From Streptomyces sp. Ncost-T10-10d (GTDB lineage: Bacteria > Actinomycetota > Actinomycetes > Streptomycetales > Streptomycetaceae), in contig NZ_FMDF01000168.1 of assembly GCF_900091955.1 (NCBI RefSeq), positions 32,952 through 96,951 of the forward strand: DNA of 64,000 nucleotides. The letters are read 5' to 3'. Below, one piece after another: positions 59,444 to 64,000 of this stretch. The notes beneath the pieces are model-generated. The model was given only the letters and a program-made list of their open reading frames with translations. It was not told the DNA's origin and did not search any database. The position numbers and the translations under genes were made by a program. The stretch's first letter is position 1; every line of letters starts with the position of its first letter.

Positions 59444-59542
59444 CTACTTCTTGTTGCGACGCTGAACGCGCGTGCGCTTGAGCAGCTTGCGGTGCTTCTT
59501 CTTGGCCATCCGCTTGCGCCGCTTCTTGATAACAGAGCCCAC
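59444..59542 (-). CDS. ribosomal protein bS22 (AURKAIP1/COX24-type small basic protein)
   Basis: 32 residues from GTG 59542 to TAG 59444. It begins GSVIKKRRKRMAKKKHRKLL and ends in RRNKK, with more than half of the residues Lys or Arg. This matches the tiny actinobacterial ribosomal protein of the AURKAIP1/COX24 type described as bS22 in mycobacterial ribosomes. It has its own terminator hairpin and sits between an excisionase-type gene and the epimerase gene. Confidence 0.9.
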   Translation of the reverse strand: MGSVIKKRRKRMAKKKHRKLLKRTRVQRRNKK

Positions 59543-59652
59543 GACTACCCTCGCTCACTTCTTCTTCACTGGTGCGGGGCGTCTGGGCCCACACGACCTA
59601 CGTCGGCCTAGCCTACCCGCCACCGCGTGAGGGGCGTAATCCGAGGTGAACC

Positions 59653-59865
59653 TCAGGCGGACTCCACCCCCACAAAGGACTCGCGGAGATACTCGTGAAC
59701 CGCTTGCTCCGGAACCCGGAAGGACCTTCCCACCCGGATCGCCGGCAGATGACCACTGTGCACCAAGCGGTACACCGTCATCTTCGACACCCTCATGACC
59801 GAGGCGACTTCCGCCACAGTCAGAAACTTGACCTCGTTGAGAGGCCTCTCGCTGCCAGCAGCCAT
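59653..59865 (-). CDS. excisionase-family HTH DNA-binding protein (BdtA-like)
   Basis: 70 residues, a single winged HTH of the MerR/excisionase family: LTVAEVASVMRVSKMTVYRLVHSGHLPAIRVGRSFRVPEQAVHEYL. Position and sequence correspond to the small regulator near bldN that I recall as the BldD target bdtA in S. coelicolor, but I give no symbol because I cannot verify this. Upstream (59900-59960) there are GTGA/TCAC-type half-sites that could serve BldD. Probably a developmental regulator. Confidence 0.86.
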   Translation of the reverse strand: MAAGSERPLNEVKFLTVAEVASVMRVSKMTVYRLVHSGHLPAIRVGRSFRVPEQAVHEYLRESFVGVESA

Positions 59866-59994
59866 GACCCACCTGTACCTTCCGCACGGAGACGCGTACC
59901 GGCTTCCCCTCCGGTGACTCTTCGTCGTTGTGCGCTCACTCCCCAGATTAGGGGCGTGTGATGCGAGTGGGGAAGAGGAGAGACGATCGGCCGC

Positions 59995-60810
59995 CTACTG
60001 TGACAGACACGCCCGATTGAGTACATAGCGAGTGAGCGGCCGGTAGTAGGCGGACCGCACGGCATCGTCGAGCGGAACGGCGACCGACACCCGCCCTTCG
60101 GCCTCCCCGACGAACAGCGCCGGATCGTCCGTATCCGCAAGCCCGATCGCCTCGATGCCCAGCTGACCTGCCCCGCAGACCCATCCGTGGTCCCCGACGA
60201 CCAGCTCCGGCAGCCGCCCGCAACCTTCCGCAACCGCCTCCAGAGCCACCCGCACCGGCAACGGCGAATGGGTGTGTGCGCCGGTGTCACCACCGGGAGC
60301 CCGCACGCCGGGTTCACGCACCATCGCAACACCTCGTACGTAATCGAGGCGGTACGTACGTACGCCGAACCGGGCTGTTATGTCGATACATCTCCCCTGC
60401 GCGGGGGTGAGTACGGGACACCCGGCCGCCGACATGGCGTCTGCCAGTTCTGCGTAGAAGCCGAGCAGCCGCTGCGGATGACCGGTTCCGAACAGCACCG
60501 GCGCCCGCCGGACCGCGGCATACGACAGCCGCACGGCAAAAGCATCCAGACCGGCCAGGGTCCGCTCCGGATCGATCACATCAGGGCCCGAGACATGAGC
60601 GGGATCGTCCGAAACCCCGCACTTGTCGGCCATGAGACGAAGAAGATCGGGCTCTTTCCAGCCCCGTTCGGGGTCGAGGCCGAGCATCACCCGCGGGTCT
60701 CGGGCCGCGAAGAGCCGATAGCTCCGCAGACTCACTTCCCTCGATGTGGCCACGGGCCCGGCCAGCCGGGCCGCCAGCAGATGCGCACGCAGCGCTCCGG
60801 TGCTCAACAC
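59995..60810 (-). CDS. putative phosphatase (family uncertain)
   Basis: 271 residues from the start at 60810. It resembles an actinobacterial family annotated as phosphatase that sits next to this HTH gene in streptomycetes: LLGLDPERG-like MLGLDPERGWKEPDLLRLM, FGTGHPQRLLGFYAEL and ELVVGDHGWVCGAGQLGIEAIGLADTDDPALF. The segment GDHGWVC and the D/H-rich surroundings suggest a metal site, though no standard HAD, PAP or PHP signature is present. The function is a carried-over annotation, uncertain. Confidence 0.72.
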   Translation of the reverse strand: MLSTGALRAHLLAARLAGPVATSREVSLRSYRLFAARDPRVMLGLDPERGWKEPDLLRLMADKCGVSDDPAHVSGPDVIDPERTLAGLDAFAVRLSYAAVRRAPVLFGTGHPQRLLGFYAELADAMSAAGCPVLTPAQGRCIDITARFGVRTYRLDYVRGVAMVREPGVRAPGGDTGAHTHSPLPVRVALEAVAEGCGRLPELVVGDHGWVCGAGQLGIEAIGLADTDDPALFVGEAEGRVSVAVPLDDAVRSAYYRPLTRYVLNRACLSQ

Positions 60811-60934
60811 CCCACCGATGCTCCCCGAATCACCCGGACGGGGGGCCAGAAGCCCGGATACGCCCCACAGTTGGCGTAACCATTCCTCGCCACCGCACGG
60901 AAACGGGCCACACCGCGCCCGGTCACCGCCCGCC

Positions 60935-62107
60935 TCAGGTCAGCAGCCCCCGCAACGGGAACGCCGCCCGCCTGGTGGCCAGCACCGCCTGATCGAGCCG
61001 GTCCGCGGGGTCGTACCCCTCCTCCCACGACTTCCAGGAAGGAGTACGCCCGTCCGTCATCCGGGCCGGCCCCAACTGCCTCGTCCGGGCATAGACCTCG
61101 TCCCGCCACGAGGACGGAATCACCGACTCCGGGTCCACCGGCGCATGCGCGGCGATCCCCACCAGATGCGTCCAGGACCGCGGCACCACGTCGACCACCG
61201 CATATCCGCCCCCGCCGAGCGCCACCCAGCGCCCGCCCTCCGCGTACTCATGGGCGAGATCGTGACAGGCCGCCATCACCACCCGCTGCGCGTCCAGCGA
61301 CACCGCGAAATGAGCGAGGGGATCCTCGAAATGCGTATCGGCCCCGTGCTGACTCACCAGCACCTGCGGCCGGAAGTCCGCCAGCAGCTCCGGCACCACC
61401 GCATGGAACGCCCGCAACCACCCCGCGTCCCCCGTACCGGCCGGCAGCGCCACATTCACCGCACTGCCCTCACCCACCCCGGAGCCGGTCTCCTCCGGCC
61501 AGCCGGTCTGCGGGAAGAGCGTGCGCGGGTGCTCGTGCAGCGACACGGTCAGGACCCGTGGATCCTCCCAGAAGGCCGCCTGCACCCCATCCCCGTGGTG
61601 CACATCCACATCGATGTACGCGACCCGCTCGGCACCCAGCTCCAGCAACCGCGCGATGGCGAGCGCCGGATCGTTGTAGATGCAGAACCCCGCCGCACCG
61701 CCCGGCATGGCATGGTGCAGCCCGCCCGCGAAGTTCACGGCATGCGCGGTGTCACCGCGCCACACCGCCTCGGCTGCCCCCACCGACTGCCCTGCGATCA
61801 GCGCCGACACCTCATGCATCCCCGCGAACGCGGGGTCGTCCACCGTCCCGAGACCGTAGTTCTGGTCGGCGTGTTTCGGATCCGCCGAGGCGGCACGTAC
61901 AGCGGCCACGTAGTCCTCGCGGTGCACGAGCCGCAGTGTGGACTCCCCTGCGGGCTTGGCCGCCACCACATCCACCGCACCGTCCAGCCCGAACGCCCGC
62001 ACCAGCCCCATCGTCAGGGCGAGTCTGACGGGGTCCATCGGATGGCTTTCCCCGAAGTCGTATCCCGTTACTGCGTCATCCCACATCAACTGTGTGCGGC
62101 CGCTCAT
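60935..62107 (-). CDS. acuC: acetoin utilization protein AcuC (histone-deacetylase-like)
   Basis: 390 residues from ATG 62107; an upstream extension to 62272 is out of register with the MFS gene and not supported. Class I deacetylase fold: GESHPMDPVRLALTM, VNFAGGLHHAMPGGAAGFCIYNDPALAI (catalytic HH), YIDVDVHHGDGVQAAF (zinc ligands D and H), and later ALGGGGY. AcuC deacetylates and activates acetyl-CoA synthetase. Its start overlaps the end of the MFS gene by 32 bases, so the two are translated together. Confidence 0.93.
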   Translation of the reverse strand: MSGRTQLMWDDAVTGYDFGESHPMDPVRLALTMGLVRAFGLDGAVDVVAAKPAGESTLRLVHREDYVAAVRAASADPKHADQNYGLGTVDDPAFAGMHEVSALIAGQSVGAAEAVWRGDTAHAVNFAGGLHHAMPGGAAGFCIYNDPALAIARLLELGAERVAYIDVDVHHGDGVQAAFWEDPRVLTVSLHEHPRTLFPQTGWPEETGSGVGEGSAVNVALPAGTGDAGWLRAFHAVVPELLADFRPQVLVSQHGADTHFEDPLAHFAVSLDAQRVVMAACHDLAHEYAEGGRWVALGGGGYAVVDVVPRSWTHLVGIAAHAPVDPESVIPSSWRDEVYARTRQLGPARMTDGRTPSWKSWEEGYDPADRLDQAVLATRRAAFPLRGLLT

Positions 62108-63281
62108 GCCCGCCACCGTATCGGGCAGGCTCCGCGCCGAACGACTTGGCGTACACGAGCGTCGCGAGCACCAACACCATCGGCACGAGCATCGCCCCCC
62201 GGTAGCTCCAGGCGTCCCCGAGTGCCCCCACCAGCGGCGACCCCACCAGGAATCCCACGTAGTTGAAAACATTCAGCCGCGCGATGGCCGTATCACTCGC
62301 CCCGGGGAACATCCGCCCGGCAGCGGCGAACGTCTGCGGCACGATCACGCACAGCCCGAGCCCCAGCAGGGTGAACCCGAGCATCCCGACCCACGCCCCA
62401 CCGGCCACCGCCACCACACCGAACCCGGCAGCAGCCAGCACACTCCCGACCCGCACCACGGCCACAGCCCCGAACCGCCGCACCCCGAAGTCCCCGACAG
62501 CCCGCCCCAGCAGTGTCGTCACCATGTAGACGTTGTACGGAACGGTCGACAGCTGCTCCGAGCTCCCCAGCACGTCCTGCAGATACTTGGCACTCCAGTT
62601 GGACACCGTCGAGTCGCCGATGTACGCGAAGCTCATCACCAGACAGAGCGGCATCAGCAACTTGAAGGAGACCGAGGCGGCCCCCTTCCCCTGCGCCTCT
62701 CCCGGTCCCTTCTCCACCGACGCGCCGTCGACGTACCACCGGCTCCCGATGAACGCGACGGGCAGCAGTACGACAACCGCCGGCAGGTACGAGACCAGCA
62801 GCGAGAGATCCCAGTGCGCCCCGGCCCACGCCATGGACGCCCCGGCGATCCCGCCCAGGCTGTACGCGGCATGGAACCCGAGCATGATGGAACGCCCGTA
62901 CGCCCGCTGAAGACTGACCCCCATCATGTTCATGGAGGCATCGAGCGCCCCGACGGCAAGCCCGAACACACCGAGCGCCAGGGCCGCCTCCCACAACGCG
63001 TTCCCGGCCCCGACACCGAGCAGCGCAAGCAGCACAACGGGCTGCGCCCATCTCAGTACGCCTCCGGGCCGCACCCGCGCGACCACCTTCTCGGTGACCA
63101 CGCTGCCCACCCCGGCCAGGATCGGCACAGCGGCCAGGAACAACGGCAACAGCCCGTCGGATATCCCGTACCGGTCCTGGATGGCGGGAATCCGCGTCAC
63201 GAGCAGCGCAAAGGTGACTCCCTGCACGAAGAAGCTCAACGCGAGGGAGGCCCTGCCGTGCCGCAAACGAGCATCTGTCAT
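62076..63281 (-). CDS. MFS transporter
   Basis: 401 residues from ATG 63281, with twelve membrane helices. The N-terminus LSFFVQGVTFALLVTRIPAIQDRYGISDGLLPLFLAAVP and the loop VARVRPGGVLRWAQ are typical of the sugar/multidrug-like MFS group with MNMMGVSLQRAYGRSIMLGFHAAYSLGG. The second half starts after a charged cytoplasmic loop (EKGPGEAQGKG). Substrate not predictable. It shares a leftward operon with acuC (overlap 32 bases). A HAD gene lies 42 bases upstream. Confidence 0.87.
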   Translation of the reverse strand: MTDARLRHGRASLALSFFVQGVTFALLVTRIPAIQDRYGISDGLLPLFLAAVPILAGVGSVVTEKVVARVRPGGVLRWAQPVVLLALLGVGAGNALWEAALALGVFGLAVGALDASMNMMGVSLQRAYGRSIMLGFHAAYSLGGIAGASMAWAGAHWDLSLLVSYLPAVVVLLPVAFIGSRWYVDGASVEKGPGEAQGKGAASVSFKLLMPLCLVMSFAYIGDSTVSNWSAKYLQDVLGSSEQLSTVPYNVYMVTTLLGRAVGDFGVRRFGAVAVVRVGSVLAAAGFGVVAVAGGAWVGMLGFTLLGLGLCVIVPQTFAAAGRMFPGASDTAIARLNVFNYVGFLVGSPLVGALGDAWSYRGAMLVPMVLVLATLVYAKSFGAEPARYGGGHERPHTVDVG

Positions 63282-63323
63282 GGCCGCGAGCGTAGGGCCA
63301 GTCTCTACTCATGGGTAGATGGA

Positions 63324-63968
63324 TCAGGCGAGCAGTTCCCGCAGTTGACTCATGTCGGAGAAGTGCCCGGTCACCCCGGCGAGCCGGTCCGCCGGCATCA
63401 TCGACGTAAACCCGTACACATCCATCCCCGCGGCCCTGGCCGCCTCCACTCCGAGCGGGCTGTCCTCGATGACGACGCACCGCTCGGGAGGTACGCCCAT
63501 CCGCTCGGCAGCGTGAAGGAACAGATCGGGCGCGGGCTTTCCGTGCCCCACATCCTCCGCGCTGAAAATCCACTCCTCCTCGAACCACTGGTCGAGCCCG
63601 GTCTTGCGATGCCCGACCCTGATCCGCTCATGGTTGCTGGAGGACGCGACGCAGTAGGCGACCCCGTCGGCGACAAGCTTCCCCAGCACATCGTCGACAC
63701 CCGCCACCGGCTCCAGCTCCTGCTGGAACGCAGCGAAGACCCGCGAGTGAAGTGTCTCGTCGAAGTCCGCGGGCAGTTTCTCCCCGGTCCTCTCCTCGAC
63801 GAGATCGTGCACCCGGTGCACGGCAGCCCCCATGTAGTCGCGAAGACACTCCTGGTACGAGGTGGGGTGACCGAGCTCCGTGAGGTACTCGGCCAGGATG
63901 GTGTTGGAGATCGGCTCGCTGTCCACGAGCACACCGTCGTTGTCGAAGATGACCAGTTCGTAGCGCAT
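63324..63968 (-). CDS. HAD family hydrolase (phosphoglucomutase/phosphatase subfamily)
   Basis: 214 residues from ATG 63968. Motif I LVIFDNDGVLVDSEP (D-x-D-G-V), helical cap, motif II YCVASSSNHERIRVGHRKTG, motif III Lys in GHGKPAPDLFLHAAERMGV and motif IV VIEDSPLGVEAARAAGM. It is a small-cap subfamily member acting on sugar phosphates or similar; substrate unknown. It is transcribed ahead of the MFS-acuC pair. Confidence 0.88.
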   Translation of the reverse strand: MRYELVIFDNDGVLVDSEPISNTILAEYLTELGHPTSYQECLRDYMGAAVHRVHDLVEERTGEKLPADFDETLHSRVFAAFQQELEPVAGVDDVLGKLVADGVAYCVASSSNHERIRVGHRKTGLDQWFEEEWIFSAEDVGHGKPAPDLFLHAAERMGVPPERCVVIEDSPLGVEAARAAGMDVYGFTSMMPADRLAGVTGHFSDMSQLRELLA

Positions 63969-64000
63969 GGTTCGAGCCTAGACGCTCAGAACGCAGAAAA

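Overview
The window is high-GC actinomycete chromosomal DNA, almost certainly Streptomyces. The evidence is strong third-position GC bias, frequent GTG and TTG starts, overlapping stop/start codons, and a block that matches the classic rex-hemACDB / glutaredoxin / bldN-rsbN neighbourhood of streptomycetes. No tRNA, rRNA or CRISPR array was seen.

Layout. (1) 0-3 kb: a clipped gene end, then a leftward operon of a SigE-like ECF sigma factor, a small membrane partner and a PIG-V-like mannosyltransferase. (2) 3-4.5 kb: an NADPH-dependent FMN reductase divergent from a TetR regulator, with two GGAC-type palindromes between them. (3) 4.7-10.8 kb: GH65 phosphorylase plus beta-phosphoglucomutase, then a lone cNMP-type domain protein, an Acg-like nitroreductase and a tandem universal stress protein, with a DosR-type box. 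This resembles a dormancy/hypoxia set. (4) 11-19 kb: scattered metabolic and regulatory genes (DinB-like, AraC, two GNATs, NmrA, Mut7-C, MarR, YnfA, SDR). (5) 19.4-28 kb: RtcB ligase, two DUF3558 lipoproteins, a DUF2637 membrane protein, class I LysRS and ArgRS. (6) 28-35.4 kb: a membrane-anchored HTH protein, lipoproteins, a transporter remnant, a HEAT-repeat protein and a TerD-like protein. (7) 35.9-43.5 kb: accessory region with a WhiJ-type set (HTH, DUF397, RsbW-like ATPase), a maltokinase-cap protein, wrecked IS5 and IS701-like transposases and further lipoproteins. (8) 43.5-46.3 kb: a large secreted beta-helix protein. (9) 46.7-52.8 kb: hemB, hemD, hemC, hemA and rex, transcribed leftward, with a Rex operator upstream of rex. 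(10) 53-60 kb: glutaredoxin, HAD phosphatase, bldN with its anti-sigma gene rsbN behind a sigma-BldN-like promoter, acyltransferase, epimerase, bS22 and an excisionase-type regulator. (11) 60-64 kb: a putative phosphatase, AcuC, an MFS transporter and a HAD hydrolase.

Two things stand out. First, two copies (4458-4625 and 28066-28231) of a roughly 167-bp hairpin element share a conserved core at matching offsets but have unrelated, still complementary terminal arms. Second, four otherwise normal genes (a small membrane gene, a HEAT gene, hemA and an acyltransferase) each carry a one-base frameshift, placed in or near short G/C runs. Because hemA is expected to be essential, consensus error is the first explanation to test. 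Several genuine gene remnants (monooxygenase tail, MHS transporter tail, orphan LAxTG sorting signal, IS pieces) show that the region is also being eroded.
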